Assembly (NCBI GenBank): GCA_001603805.1
Contig: LUZY01000009.1
Span: 62,001-126,000 of the forward strand
Reading direction: 5' to 3'
DNA: 64,000 bases
Source of the DNA: Deferribacterales bacterium Deferri_01
Lineage (GTDB): Bacteria; Chrysiogenota; Deferribacteres; Deferribacterales; Geovibrionaceae
Part shown: positions 28,704 through 38,219 of the stretch, piece after piece
Numbering within the stretch: position 1 is the first letter of the stretch
How the letters are laid out: every line of letters starts with the position of its first letter
Program-made: the position numbers and the translations under genes
The notes under the pieces: generated by a model
What the model was told of the DNA's origin: nothing
Seen by the model: only the letters and a program-made list of their open reading frames with translations
Database searches by the model: none

Positions 28704-29741
28704 ATGGCATTTTTTGATATATTCAGGAAGAAAAAGAATGAAACGTCCGTTCAGGTTGAACAGACGGAAGAAGAAACACCCCAATCACCCGTCGGGGAAA
28801 CATCGAAAAGTTTCTTCGGAAAGCTGAAAGAAGGGCTTTCCAAAACTTCAGATAAATTTACCGGCGGTCTGGAGAATATATTCCTTGGGCGCAAAACAAT
28901 AGATGAAGATCTCCTTGAAGAGCTTGAGGAACTTCTTATTACCTCTGACATGGGCGTGCAGACCTCAATGAAAATAATCGACAGTGTCCGTGATGAGGTT
29001 TCCAGAAAGACTCTGAAAGACCCTGCGGAACTGAAGAACAGCCTTAAAAAGAAAATTCTGGAAATAATAAATCTGGACAACACTTTAAATCAGGTTGAAG
29101 AAAAACCGTACATGGTGATAGTTGTCGGAGTTAACGGAACAGGAAAGACTACGAGCATAGCAAAACTTGCTAAAATGTTTAAGGATTCCGGACTAAAAAC
29201 TGTTCTTGCTGCCGGGGACACCTTCCGTGCCGCTGCTGTGGATCAGCTTGCAATATGGGCTGATAGAGCAGGGGTGCCCATAATCCGGCAGGCGGAAGGG
29301 TCGGACCCTGCTGCTGTTATATATGACGCTGTTCAGTCCGCTAAGGCAAAGAATTTCGATGTTCTCATAGCCGATACCGCCGGAAGGCTTCACAATAAAT
29401 TTAACCTGATGAAAGAGCTTGAAAAAATATTCAGAGTCATCAAAAAAGAGATGCCTGCTGCTCCCCATGAGGTTCTTCTGGTTTTGGATGCCACCAGCGG
29501 TCAGAACGCACTTTCACAGGCTAAAAAATTCCATGAAGAAGTTGGTATTACGGGTATTATACTCACCAAGCTGGATGGAACCGCAAAAGGCGGCGCTATA
29601 ATAGGCATAGTCGACGAGCTTAAGATCCCGGTTAAATTCATCGGCTTCGGCGAAGGCATGGACGATCTCCGTCCGTTTGATGCGGAAAGCTTTGTGGAAG
29701 CCCTTTTCCGTACGGATATCAATGAAGCTGATAAAGGCTGA
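28704..29741 (+). CDS. ftsY: Signal recognition particle receptor FtsY
   Basis: GTPase that docks SRP-ribosome complexes at the inner membrane. Started at ATG 28704 (MAFFDIFRKKKNE, typical of FtsY), 345 residues, with GGAG at 28691-28694. An acidic A region is followed by the NG domain: VVGVNGTGKTTS, DTFRAAAVDQL, DTAGRLHNKFNL, TKLDGTAKGG and a C-terminal GFGEGMDDLRPFD. Its SRP partner ffh is at 58.7-60.1 kb. It overlaps the next gene by 20 bp. Confidence 0.96.
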   Translation: MAFFDIFRKKKNETSVQVEQTEEETPQSPVGETSKSFFGKLKEGLSKTSDKFTGGLENIFLGRKTIDEDLLEELEELLITSDMGVQTSMKIIDSVRDEVSRKTLKDPAELKNSLKKKILEIINLDNTLNQVEEKPYMVIVVGVNGTGKTTSIAKLAKMFKDSGLKTVLAAGDTFRAAAVDQLAIWADRAGVPIIRQAEGSDPAAVIYDAVQSAKAKNFDVLIADTAGRLHNKFNLMKELEKIFRVIKKEMPAAPHEVLLVLDATSGQNALSQAKKFHEEVGITGIILTKLDGTAKGGAIIGIVDELKIPVKFIGFGEGMDDLRPFDAESFVEALFRTDINEADKG

Positions 29742-30507
29742 TTTCACTCCGGCGGAGTTCCGCTGGATAAACAGAGAAGCAGAGAACCCTTTTCCCCCTG
29801 TTGTTGCCGAACACGAAGGGAAAGCTTACATACTCAGCGGGTTTGAGAAGCCTGCAGAATCCTTTTTCCATGCCGGTGTTCTTTCTCTGGATGAGCTTTT
29901 TGAGCTGTCATTAAAAATTCACGGCGAGCCAGACCCGGCTGACCTTGGACGCATGATCGAAATCGGTGAATCGTTCGGGAAAAAATACAGGGAAATAAAC
30001 GTAATCAACGCAAGGGTTAAGGGTATCAGAAATGCCGAATCTCTAAAAATTCTATCCCGTTCGCCTCAATCTTTTCTTGAGTATGTAAAGACGAAACAGC
30101 CTTCAATGAAGACAGTGGGTATGTACGCTGCTCTGCCTGAATCACATAAAGAATTTCTCCATAAATATATATCCTCACAGCCTTCTGTATCTGCATTCAG
30201 GACAGCGGTTGAAACACTCACTGATTATGCTGACAGGGATATAAACCCAGATGATGCTATGCTTACCAAAAAACTTGAAACCGAGCGCAGAGAGACCCGC
30301 ACAGAGTTTGAGGCGGAATTCCGAAGGCTTGGCAGAATACTCGGCGGGGACATATCGAACCAATCAGGTTTTGAAACGGAAGAGGTGACAGTATCGTTCA
30401 CCGCTTCATCATATGAGGAGTACCTGAAAAAGTGTGCCGAACTCTATGATTCCAGAGAGAACGCAGCAGAGCTGTTCAGGTTTCTGAAAGAAAATGATAT
30501 ATATTGA
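29722..30507 (+). CDS. Unknown protein coupled to ftsY and the SPL-like gene
   Basis: 261 residues from ATG 29722 (MKLIKADFTPAEFRWINREAE), overlapping ftsY by 20 bp and the next gene by 14 bp. A longer start at 29677 would lie well inside ftsY. No recognised domain, signal peptide or membrane segment. The middle is basic and helical, with a likely coiled coil near residues 175-210 (LTKKLETERRETRTEFEAEFRRLG). Its position just before a radical SAM gene with overlapping ends suggests the two products work together, but this is context only. Confidence 0.75.
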   Translation: MKLIKADFTPAEFRWINREAENPFPPVVAEHEGKAYILSGFEKPAESFFHAGVLSLDELFELSLKIHGEPDPADLGRMIEIGESFGKKYREINVINARVKGIRNAESLKILSRSPQSFLEYVKTKQPSMKTVGMYAALPESHKEFLHKYISSQPSVSAFRTAVETLTDYADRDINPDDAMLTKKLETERRETRTEFEAEFRRLGRILGGDISNQSGFETEEVTVSFTASSYEEYLKKCAELYDSRENAAELFRFLKENDIY

Positions 30508-31519
30508 AAAATCCGCCGAGAACCTTCCTCTTGCACTCAAAGTGGCAAAAGAAAATGAGGTTGTTCTTGTTGATGACGGTTTTGTTCCCGAAGACATAAA
30601 GAGAAACATTCTCATATCTTCCTCACGCAATAATTATGTTCACAGATGCCCCGCTACGAAGATATACCGCTGCTGTAATTATTATGTAACAGACGCTGCG
30701 GAGGGGTGCCCGTTTGACTGTTCATACTGTATACTTCAGTCGTATCTTAATCACTCATACATAAAAGTTTATGGGGACACGGACGCCATTGTCACGGAGA
30801 TAAGAGAGCTTGCCTCAAAGGGCGAACGGGTGAGACTGGGGACAGGGGAGCTTTCGGACAGTCTGGCTCTGGATAATATTTTGGGGCTTAGTGAAATCCT
30901 TGTGCCTGTGATAAATGAGTATGACAATGTTCAGTTTGAACTTAAGACTAAGTCGGCTAATATTTCAAAACTGTTTAACTTAAATCCGAAAAATATAGTG
31001 GTAAGCTGGAGTCTGAACCCGGAACATGTTATAAAGCGTGAGGAGCATGGCGCTGCATCGCTTAAAGCAAGGCTTAATGCTGCTAAGGAGCTTTCCGCAT
31101 ACGGATACAAGGTTTCCTTTCACTTCGATCCTGTTATATACTATGAAGGGTTTGAAAAAGATTATGATGAGCTTATAGAGCTGCTTGCAGCTCATGTAAA
31201 TGAATCTGACGTTCAGTTCATAAGTGTGTCTACATTCCGCTTTATACCGGAACTTCTTTCCTCCGTGAGAGAAAAATTCGGCGGGAGTATGCTGCTGAAA
31301 GGTGATTACACAAAGGGGCTTGACGGCAAAATGCGCTATTTTAAGCCTCTTCGTGCGCATATGCTGCGGAGTGTGACAGGATCAATCAGGAAGAGATGGA
31401 AAAATGCTTTCATGTATTTCTGCATGGAACATTCATCTCTCTGGGAAAAGCTCATGGGGTTTGACCCCGGCGAAAGAGAAGAACTTGAATCCCTCTTTCC
31501 GTTTATCAGGATGAAATAA
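30494..31519 (+). CDS. Radical SAM protein of the spore photoproduct lyase family
   Basis: 341 residues with a CxxxCxxC cluster motif (GCPFDCSYCIL, near residue 74), preceded by CCNYYVTDAAEG, the pattern of SplB-like proteins. LGTGELSDSLALDNI and the SWSLNPEHV strand fit the partial TIM barrel. In Bacillus this family repairs the UV spore thymine dimer; this organism shows no sign of sporulation, and I cannot find the cysteine hydrogen donor of SplB at the matching place. Non-sporulating homologues are known but their substrate is not. Translationally coupled to both neighbours. Confidence 0.82.
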   Translation: MIYIEKSAENLPLALKVAKENEVVLVDDGFVPEDIKRNILISSSRNNYVHRCPATKIYRCCNYYVTDAAEGCPFDCSYCILQSYLNHSYIKVYGDTDAIVTEIRELASKGERVRLGTGELSDSLALDNILGLSEILVPVINEYDNVQFELKTKSANISKLFNLNPKNIVVSWSLNPEHVIKREEHGAASLKARLNAAKELSAYGYKVSFHFDPVIYYEGFEKDYDELIELLAAHVNESDVQFISVSTFRFIPELLSSVREKFGGSMLLKGDYTKGLDGKMRYFKPLRAHMLRSVTGSIRKRWKNAFMYFCMEHSSLWEKLMGFDPGEREELESLFPFIRMK

Positions 31520-32391
31520 TGAAATACGCCTGCTTTGACATCGGCGCCACCAACCTTAAAATGGGTGTGGTGGACGAAAACGGCATCTTTCTTGGATATG
31601 AATCCGAAAAAACACCGCAGGATTATGCTGAACTCACCGGAAAAATACGTGATTTTGCTTTGGATAACTCCTGCTCTGCCATAGGCATAGGTATTCCGGG
31701 CAATGTAAGCGGCGGCAGTGCATATTGCCCTAATCTCCCCGTGTTGAACGGATATCCCCTAGAAAAAGACATTTCTGAGATGACAGGCTTAACAGTCAGC
31801 ATAGAAAACGATGCCAACCTTGCGACCCTTGGCGAATATATATTTTTTGAAGCGGAAAGCACCGGAAACATGATTCTGCTCACTCTCGGTACAGGCGTTG
31901 GCGGCGGACTGATACTGGATGGAACACTGGTTACATCCGAATCAGCAGCTTTTGAAGTGGGGCATATAACCCTGAATTTCAACGGTGAAAAATGCGGCTG
32001 CGGCAAACGAGGATGCTTTGAATACTATTGCAGCATGAGCGGGCTGGTGCGAAGCTATAATGAATTAAGCGCCGATGTTAAATTTCTCAAAGCTGCTGAT
32101 ATTTATAAGCAGTTCAAAATGGGTGATAAAGTAGCGGAGCTTGCCTTTGAAAATTACGCCAACAGCCTTGCTCATGGAATGGCAAGCATCGCAAACCTTT
32201 TTGCACCGCTTAAGATAAAGATAGGCGGCGGACTTTCCGAGATGTCAGACGCTTATCTCCATACCGCTGTTAAGGTATTTTCAAAAATTGTCTTTCCGGC
32301 GCTCAAAGATAAGGTGGTGATAGAAACCGCTGCCTCCAAAAACAGGGCAGGGCTTCTGGGAGCCGCCGCCCTCTGTATGGTGAACAGCTAA
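31519..32391 (+). CDS. ROK-family sugar kinase (glucokinase-like)
   Basis: Phosphorylates a hexose, probably glucose or an N-acetylhexosamine. 290 residues: phosphate loop DIGATNLKMGVV (7-18), catalytic D in ENDANLATLGE, TLGTGVGGGLILDG, and the ROK zinc site HITLNFNGEKCGCGKRGC. No HTH domain, so it is an enzyme rather than a NagC-like repressor. The start overlaps the previous stop (TAATG). The 3' end overlaps the convergent cyclase by 4 bp. Confidence 0.92.
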   Translation: MKYACFDIGATNLKMGVVDENGIFLGYESEKTPQDYAELTGKIRDFALDNSCSAIGIGIPGNVSGGSAYCPNLPVLNGYPLEKDISEMTGLTVSIENDANLATLGEYIFFEAESTGNMILLTLGTGVGGGLILDGTLVTSESAAFEVGHITLNFNGEKCGCGKRGCFEYYCSMSGLVRSYNELSADVKFLKAADIYKQFKMGDKVAELAFENYANSLAHGMASIANLFAPLKIKIGGGLSEMSDAYLHTAVKVFSKIVFPALKDKVVIETAASKNRAGLLGAAALCMVNS

Positions 32392-34244
32392 TACTCTGTA
32401 TCGTGGGTCCACATATCTCTTGTAAAGCGCATTACCTTATTTCTGCCTGCTTCTTTTGCTTTATACAGCGATATATCTGCGAATTTTATCGCCTGCCAGA
32501 AGTTTTCCGTATCTTTAGGGAAAATGGAAACTCCTATGCTGAGTGTCTTTTTTAATGAGACAGCGGGGCTTATCCGCATTTCATGTTCTTCCATATTCCG
32601 GCGTATTTTCTCCGCAACGCTCATTATGCTTTCATCGTCTTCCGCATCTTTGATTATGATGAGAAACTCCTCGCCGCCGTAGCGTATTATGATGTCGGAT
32701 GAGCGGACGGAGCCCTTCATTATCGTGGCAAGTATCTGAAGCACTCTGTCCCCGGTTTCATGACCAAGGTCGTCATTGACTTTTTTGAAGTAATCCAGGT
32801 CGCACATCAGTATGCCGATATTTTTCTGCCTGCGTTTAGCGTCAGCAGTGAGTATTTCTGTATATTCTTCAAGAAACCTGCGGTTGTTTAGCCCTGTAAG
32901 CGGGTCTTTCAGGGTTGTTTCACGCAAGTTTTTAAGCAGCTTCTTGCTCTCTATTACGGGAGAAGCATTCTTAAGATAATCCTGTAATAAAGGCAGCGCC
33001 TTTTTAAGCATCTCTTCATTTTCAGGTTTCACCGTGACATGCACAACCTCGCCAACTGCACCTGCAATGATTATGGGCATGCACATGTGCTTCCTTCCTT
33101 TATCGTAGCCCAGAAATCTGGGGCATGATCTGAAATCTGCTGATCCGAAAACAGTCTGTGCAAGTCTCTTACACCTGCATTCTTCAGGACTTATGAGTAT
33201 GTCTTCCGAGCAGGGCATGGGCTCAAGGGTACATGTATCACCGCATATTTCATGGTTAAGGTAGTTGATTCTGTTTTTTGCCTCATCCACTTCGTATATT
33301 GCAAAATCATGGAAACCGAAGCTGTTCAGCAGACCGAAAATACGGACATAAACCTCATGTATATTCTTATCTTCTTCTATAAGCTGCTTAAACTGCTCCA
33401 TGTTAAGGCGCTTCTGAAGATAGTCATTAAAAGCGGAAATCATTCTGCCTATTTCATCTTTGTTTACCGCTTCAATTTTGGTTTCTATTATGCCTGATGA
33501 ACCCAGATCCTCTATGCTGCGGGTGATGCGGTTAATGTTTCCGGTCATTCCTTTGAGATACGTATAAAGGATGCCAACTACAACAACAGTGGCTATTAAT
33601 CCGAGCAGGAGACAGATTACTACTGACTTTATTATCCGCATGCGCTTTTCCTGCAGAATACTGTCTATGTTCTCTTCCGTGCGCTGGGTCTTGTCCAGGG
33701 ATAAAATGTAATAGTCGAGTGGTTCAAAATACATGGTGTTTATGAAATAACTGACATTTTTTCCGTGTGATGAAAATTCCACAAATGCCCCGTGCATACG
33801 GGACTCAAAAGCTTTTTTGATCATCGCGTTCAGTTTTGTGCGGTTTGAGGGGGAAGCTTCCAGAAGTTTTTTGAAATCACTTCCGTTTGCCGCAACCAGA
33901 CTGCCGTTAAAATCGAATATGGCGAAAGAATAGCTGTCGTCACTGAGGATAAGAACATTGCTTATGAACTCTTTTACGATGTTCTCTTTGTCTTTGGACG
34001 GGTCGCCTGCTGTAGAGTACAGCCGTGTGAGTATACCGTGGAGATCCATGGTATATTTCATATGACGGAATGATTTCTCCTGAAAATATTTGCCCTGTGA
34101 GCTGAAAACAGCTTTATCCGTATAGTAGTTCTGTACTTCGGTATAGATAAAGAGCCCGTAACCTACTATCCCCAAAAGAATAAGACCAAAAAAATAAATG
34201 CCCAGAAGCTTAACCCTGAGGGAAACATCTCTGAAAAACTGCAT
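32388..34244 (-). CDS. Membrane diguanylate cyclase with HAMP and cysteine-rich sensor region
   Basis: Makes cyclic di-GMP. 618 residues: transmembrane segment 1 (about 12-32), periplasmic sensor, segment 2 (about 205-230), HAMP (to about 280), a GAF-like cytosolic region (about 285-430) and GGDEF (about 445-610). The active site reads GGEEF, with a product-inhibition site RSSD five residues earlier. The GAF-like region holds many cysteines (CGDTCTLEPMPC, ECRCKR, SCPRF, HMC), suggesting metal or redox sensing. Lies convergent to the ROK gene. PilZ receptor candidate at 47.3 kb. Confidence 0.92.
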   Translation of the reverse strand: MQFFRDVSLRVKLLGIYFFGLILLGIVGYGLFIYTEVQNYYTDKAVFSSQGKYFQEKSFRHMKYTMDLHGILTRLYSTAGDPSKDKENIVKEFISNVLILSDDSYSFAIFDFNGSLVAANGSDFKKLLEASPSNRTKLNAMIKKAFESRMHGAFVEFSSHGKNVSYFINTMYFEPLDYYILSLDKTQRTEENIDSILQEKRMRIIKSVVICLLLGLIATVVVVGILYTYLKGMTGNINRITRSIEDLGSSGIIETKIEAVNKDEIGRMISAFNDYLQKRLNMEQFKQLIEEDKNIHEVYVRIFGLLNSFGFHDFAIYEVDEAKNRINYLNHEICGDTCTLEPMPCSEDILISPEECRCKRLAQTVFGSADFRSCPRFLGYDKGRKHMCMPIIIAGAVGEVVHVTVKPENEEMLKKALPLLQDYLKNASPVIESKKLLKNLRETTLKDPLTGLNNRRFLEEYTEILTADAKRRQKNIGILMCDLDYFKKVNDDLGHETGDRVLQILATIMKGSVRSSDIIIRYGGEEFLIIIKDAEDDESIMSVAEKIRRNMEEHEMRISPAVSLKKTLSIGVSIFPKDTENFWQAIKFADISLYKAKEAGRNKVMRFTRDMWTHDTEY

Positions 34245-34454
34245 TGCTTTGACCCCTGAATAAGATTGTGTTTTTCCTGATATATTTTTTACATAAAAAA
34301 GCTTATTTGCAAGGGAAATTAAGTATGTTGATTTTTATAAACTTCTGCAAAACAAAAATAAAAGAAAGAATGATATAAATGTGATGAAAATTGTCTTTGA
34401 TCTGAGACTTAAATGTGTGAAACTATTAGGTACTAATCAGCTTAAAGGTGTGAA

Positions 34455-37262
34455 ATGAAACGTATTCTGATTCTCTTTTGTATTTTTCTGTCCGTTAATG
34501 CTTTTGCGGCAAACATATACAGCCTCGAGCTGACTTATACCGGTACGGAAATCAAGGGCAGGGCGGCATGGAAGTCTGATTCCCCTGCAAAATTCGATAG
34601 TGCCGGACTTAGCATAAAGGGTGCTGAGGTTGAAAACGGTTCCTTTATTCTTCCCGCAGGCAGAAGCGAGATAAGCTTTGAAGGTATGCCGCACAGCATT
34701 TTCGGCGACTGGTTTCCCGTTGCGGAGGAAAAAGCATATGTGATGCTTAAGGTGACTGTTCCCAAAGGGTATCTGCCTTTGTTTGAAGGGGAGGAGACAT
34801 CTGAGCCGTTTAATAATGTTTATACCTTCCACAGCCGCGGCGAGGCTGAAAAACCCCATCTTACCATAACAAGCGGAGTTGAGGTGAAGTCTGTTGAAGC
34901 GGCGGGGGTGACTGTACGCACAGCTTTTTCAAAGAAAAACGCAGGCTTTGCTGATGAATACATTCAAAAAAGTATTGAATATATAAAGATGTACAGTGAA
35001 CTCATAGAAAAATATCCTTATGGCTCGTTAACCATACTGGAAGTTCCTTATCCAGTGGGATATGCTTTTGATGGTTTCACAACTTTGGGCTCTGCTGTTA
35101 TACCCATGCCGTTTATTACGGAGACATCGCTCGGTCATGAAATACTCCACCAGTGGTTCGGGGGTTCAGTTGGCATTAATTACGACAAAGGCAACTGGGC
35201 GGAAGGCATCACAACATATATGGCTGACTATTACTATAACGAGCTTAAATGGATGGGAAAGGAATACCGTAAGAATTCTCTGATCTCATTCGGTGCATAT
35301 TCTGATAATGAAACCGATTTCCCCATGTCCGAATTTAAAGCACGTCACGGTAAATCAGGTTCTGCGGTGGGTTACAACAAGGCAATGATGTTTTTTCATA
35401 TGCTTAAGCGCACCTACGGAAATGACAAATTTTTAGACGCTGTCCGGCTTTTTGTAAAAGACAACACAGGAAGAAGAGCCTCATGGGATGACTGGAAAAA
35501 AGCTTTTGTAACTGTCGCAGGAGATGATGCGGCACAGCTTTTCGATACATGGATAACTTCAAAGGGTCTGCCTGCCTACTCAGCGGAAAAGATAAGTGTA
35601 AAATCTGTAAACGGCAGGTATGTAACCTCTTTTAACCTTGTGAGAAAAGGGGAAGGTTTTGTTGCCGATGTTCCCGTAACCGTGAAAACTGTCACAGGAC
35701 AGCAGGATTTTATATTAAGGAGCGATAACGGCAGCACAGGCTTTGACCTCGCCACAGAGACAGAACCGGTAAGTCTTGTTATTGATCCTTATTACGATGT
35801 GCCCCGTGCGCTTTATCCGGCGGAGATTCCACCTGTGATTTCTGCATATCTCGGTGCTTCAAAAAAAGTTTTTGTGACAGATTCCGAGAGGTTCAACTGC
35901 CTGTCCGGGGTTAGCGAACAGGGTGAAGTTAAGCAGGTTTCATACAAAGGGTTCAGGCTTGAGGATTACAAGGATTATTCTGTTATGCTTGCCGGAGTGC
36001 CGGACCATTTTTATGAAAAATACTTCGGACGTGCCCCTGAACAGGGGGACGGTCTGCTTGTTAAAACCTATAAAAACCCGTTCAGTATTGACAATGTTGT
36101 AGTTTCCGTCTCCGGCAGTCCGGATGGAATAGAAGGTGTATGCCGCAGGCTGCCGCATTACGGCAAATATAGCGAGCTTGTTTTTACTAAGGGGCGCAAT
36201 GTGAAAAAAGATGTTAACCGCACTGAAGACGGTGTTATTTATGAGATAAAAAACAAAGAATACGCTTTCAGGGTTTCCGCAGCCATGACTCTTGATGAAA
36301 TAGCCGCAGAAGCGGACGGTGTGCGGCTCATTTATATAGGCGAAAAGCATGATGAACACTCCCATCACGCAAACCAGCTTGCCATGATAAAACTGCTCCA
36401 TGAAAAATACGGGAAAACAGCCATAGGTATGGAGATGTTTCAGCGCCCCTTCCAGAAGGTTCTGGACGATTACATCGAAGGTGTGGTTGATGAGCGCACA
36501 ATGCTTGAAAAAACAGAATATTACAAACGCTGGCGGTATGATTATCATCTCTATAAACCCATACTGACCTACGCCAGAGAAAACGGGATAAGGATAATAG
36601 CCCTGAATGCTCCGGCTGAGGCAACTAAAAAAACAGCCATGGAAGGGCTTGGAGCCCTTAATGAAGAGGAGAGGTTCTCCACAGCCTCGGAAATAGATTA
36701 TTCAAACCCCGCTTACAGGGAAGATCTTAAAAGTATATTCGACATGCACCCCTCAAGGCAGGTTTTTGAAAACTTCCTTGAAGCACAGCTGCTTTGGGAT
36801 GAAACAATGGCGGAAGCCGTTGCGGAATATATCAAAAACAATGACGGAGTGATGGTCGTTCTCGCCGGTAACGGACATATAAGAAGGGGCTACGGCATAC
36901 CGGAGAGAGTGAAACGGCGTACGGGTCTGAAGTATCTTTCCATTGTGCAGGACGAACCTGCGGAGAAAGGTATAGCTGATTTTGTCCTTTATCCCGATGG
37001 GCTTGACGGAGAGGCAGCACCAAAGCTGGGTGTTGCGGTGAAGGATTCGGATAAGTCTCCGGAGATCACTGAAATAGGTGATGATACCCCTGCCAAGAAA
37101 GCCGGACTTCAGGTCGGTGATGTGATTACCGGTATAGATTTCTTTGAGGTCAACAGCCTTTATGATCTTAAAGTAGCCCTGTTTTATATGAAACAGGGAA
37201 ATTTTGTTAAACTTAAAATCCTTCGGGACGGGAAAGAAATCGTTGTAGATATGGAGCTTTAA
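34455..37262 (+). CDS. Secreted M1-type metallopeptidase fused to ChaN-like and PDZ domains
   Basis: 935 residues with a signal peptide (1-19, cut after AFAA). Residues about 150-390 form an M1 peptidase core with zinc ligands H228-E-x2-H232 (GHEILHQW) and E250 (WAEGITTY), but no aminopeptidase GAMEN motif. A middle region is followed by a ChaN-like domain (about 610-845: YIGEKHDEHSHHANQLAMI, AIGMEMFQRPFQ, GNGHIRRGYGIP), known from haem-binding lipoproteins. A C-terminal PDZ domain occupies about 850-935 (DDTPAKKAGLQVGDVI). It overlaps the transglutaminase-like gene (TAATG). Envelope protein processing is a reasonable guess; the combination is not one I know. Confidence 0.88.
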   Translation: MKRILILFCIFLSVNAFAANIYSLELTYTGTEIKGRAAWKSDSPAKFDSAGLSIKGAEVENGSFILPAGRSEISFEGMPHSIFGDWFPVAEEKAYVMLKVTVPKGYLPLFEGEETSEPFNNVYTFHSRGEAEKPHLTITSGVEVKSVEAAGVTVRTAFSKKNAGFADEYIQKSIEYIKMYSELIEKYPYGSLTILEVPYPVGYAFDGFTTLGSAVIPMPFITETSLGHEILHQWFGGSVGINYDKGNWAEGITTYMADYYYNELKWMGKEYRKNSLISFGAYSDNETDFPMSEFKARHGKSGSAVGYNKAMMFFHMLKRTYGNDKFLDAVRLFVKDNTGRRASWDDWKKAFVTVAGDDAAQLFDTWITSKGLPAYSAEKISVKSVNGRYVTSFNLVRKGEGFVADVPVTVKTVTGQQDFILRSDNGSTGFDLATETEPVSLVIDPYYDVPRALYPAEIPPVISAYLGASKKVFVTDSERFNCLSGVSEQGEVKQVSYKGFRLEDYKDYSVMLAGVPDHFYEKYFGRAPEQGDGLLVKTYKNPFSIDNVVVSVSGSPDGIEGVCRRLPHYGKYSELVFTKGRNVKKDVNRTEDGVIYEIKNKEYAFRVSAAMTLDEIAAEADGVRLIYIGEKHDEHSHHANQLAMIKLLHEKYGKTAIGMEMFQRPFQKVLDDYIEGVVDERTMLEKTEYYKRWRYDYHLYKPILTYARENGIRIIALNAPAEATKKTAMEGLGALNEEERFSTASEIDYSNPAYREDLKSIFDMHPSRQVFENFLEAQLLWDETMAEAVAEYIKNNDGVMVVLAGNGHIRRGYGIPERVKRRTGLKYLSIVQDEPAEKGIADFVLYPDGLDGEAAPKLGVAVKDSDKSPEITEIGDDTPAKKAGLQVGDVITGIDFFEVNSLYDLKVALFYMKQGNFVKLKILRDGKEIVVDMEL

Positions 37263-38212
37263 TGCGCCCGAAGATGCTTGTTCTCTCTTTTCTGCTGTTT
37301 GCTGCCGCATTTGCGGTTTTTCGTTTCAGTGAAAAGAGAGATGTGCCGATTCCATATGACGGCGAAATGCCCGAAAGGTATGTCCGCAAGGGGTTCCAGC
37401 CTTATATAAAGGCAGTGAACAAAAACAGTCAGCAGTTGAGGGCACTGGGAGCTAAGATTGCCGGAAACTGCCCGGACACAGAGTGTAAGGCGGCAAGGGT
37501 TTATGCCTTTGTTCAGAGGGATGTACGCTACTTAAGCGACCCTGCGGGATTTGAGCTGATCCAGAAGCCGGAAGAGACACTCGCCTTGATGGCGGGAGAC
37601 TGCGAGGATCTTGCCATACTCGTCTCTTCCCTTCTCTGGAACATAGGCGTGGAGACTCAGCTTGTTGCAACGGACAGCCATATGTATTCAAGAGTATGCG
37701 GAATCGACCGTCACAGGTTTGAAGGAATTTTGGAGGATGAGTACGCCTCAAGCCTCACTGTTACAGATACCCGTCAATATCTCCCGGCAAACTCTGCATG
37801 GGCGGTCTCTTTTGAGGGAACAGGGGCAGAAAAAGCATATGTTATTGAATTCAGCGCAGGCGAACCGGTGGATATTTATCTTTTTCCTGATAAAAATGAA
37901 TTTGATAAGATGACAAAGGGCGGTAATTTTAGATATTATGACACATGCTCCGCCAAAAACAGCAGAGGTGAAAAGCTGTGGTGCGGCATTGAGCGTGGAA
38001 ATGTAATAGGAGTGAAGACCCGGAAGGCATCCGTTTTGACATTCAAAGCGGTTAAATCTGCCTCGTTTTCGTCCGACCTTGTATTTGAAGAAGACGAGGA
38101 AGGTACACTCTGTGTTCCTCTTGATGCGGCAATCAAAGGCGCACAGGTTCTGCCCGGAATGGGTATGGACGAAGACGGCATAACAGAAAAATACGTGATT
38201 GATATAAGGTAA
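37262..38212 (+). CDS. Membrane-anchored transglutaminase-like cysteine protein
   Basis: 316 residues with an N-terminal membrane anchor (4-22) and a transglutaminase-core segment: VYAFVQRDVRYLSDP, C114 in LMAGDCEDLAILVSSLLWNIGVE (the typical DCed motif) and H140 in ATDSHMYSR as likely catalytic residues. The C-terminal 150 residues are of unknown fold. Such proteins usually act as peptidases or amidases in the periplasm. Translationally coupled to the M1/ChaN/PDZ gene, implying a joint envelope function. Confidence 0.82.
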   Translation: MRPKMLVLSFLLFAAAFAVFRFSEKRDVPIPYDGEMPERYVRKGFQPYIKAVNKNSQQLRALGAKIAGNCPDTECKAARVYAFVQRDVRYLSDPAGFELIQKPEETLALMAGDCEDLAILVSSLLWNIGVETQLVATDSHMYSRVCGIDRHRFEGILEDEYASSLTVTDTRQYLPANSAWAVSFEGTGAEKAYVIEFSAGEPVDIYLFPDKNEFDKMTKGGNFRYYDTCSAKNSRGEKLWCGIERGNVIGVKTRKASVLTFKAVKSASFSSDLVFEEDEEGTLCVPLDAAIKGAQVLPGMGMDEDGITEKYVIDIR

Positions 38213-38219
38213 ATGATTC

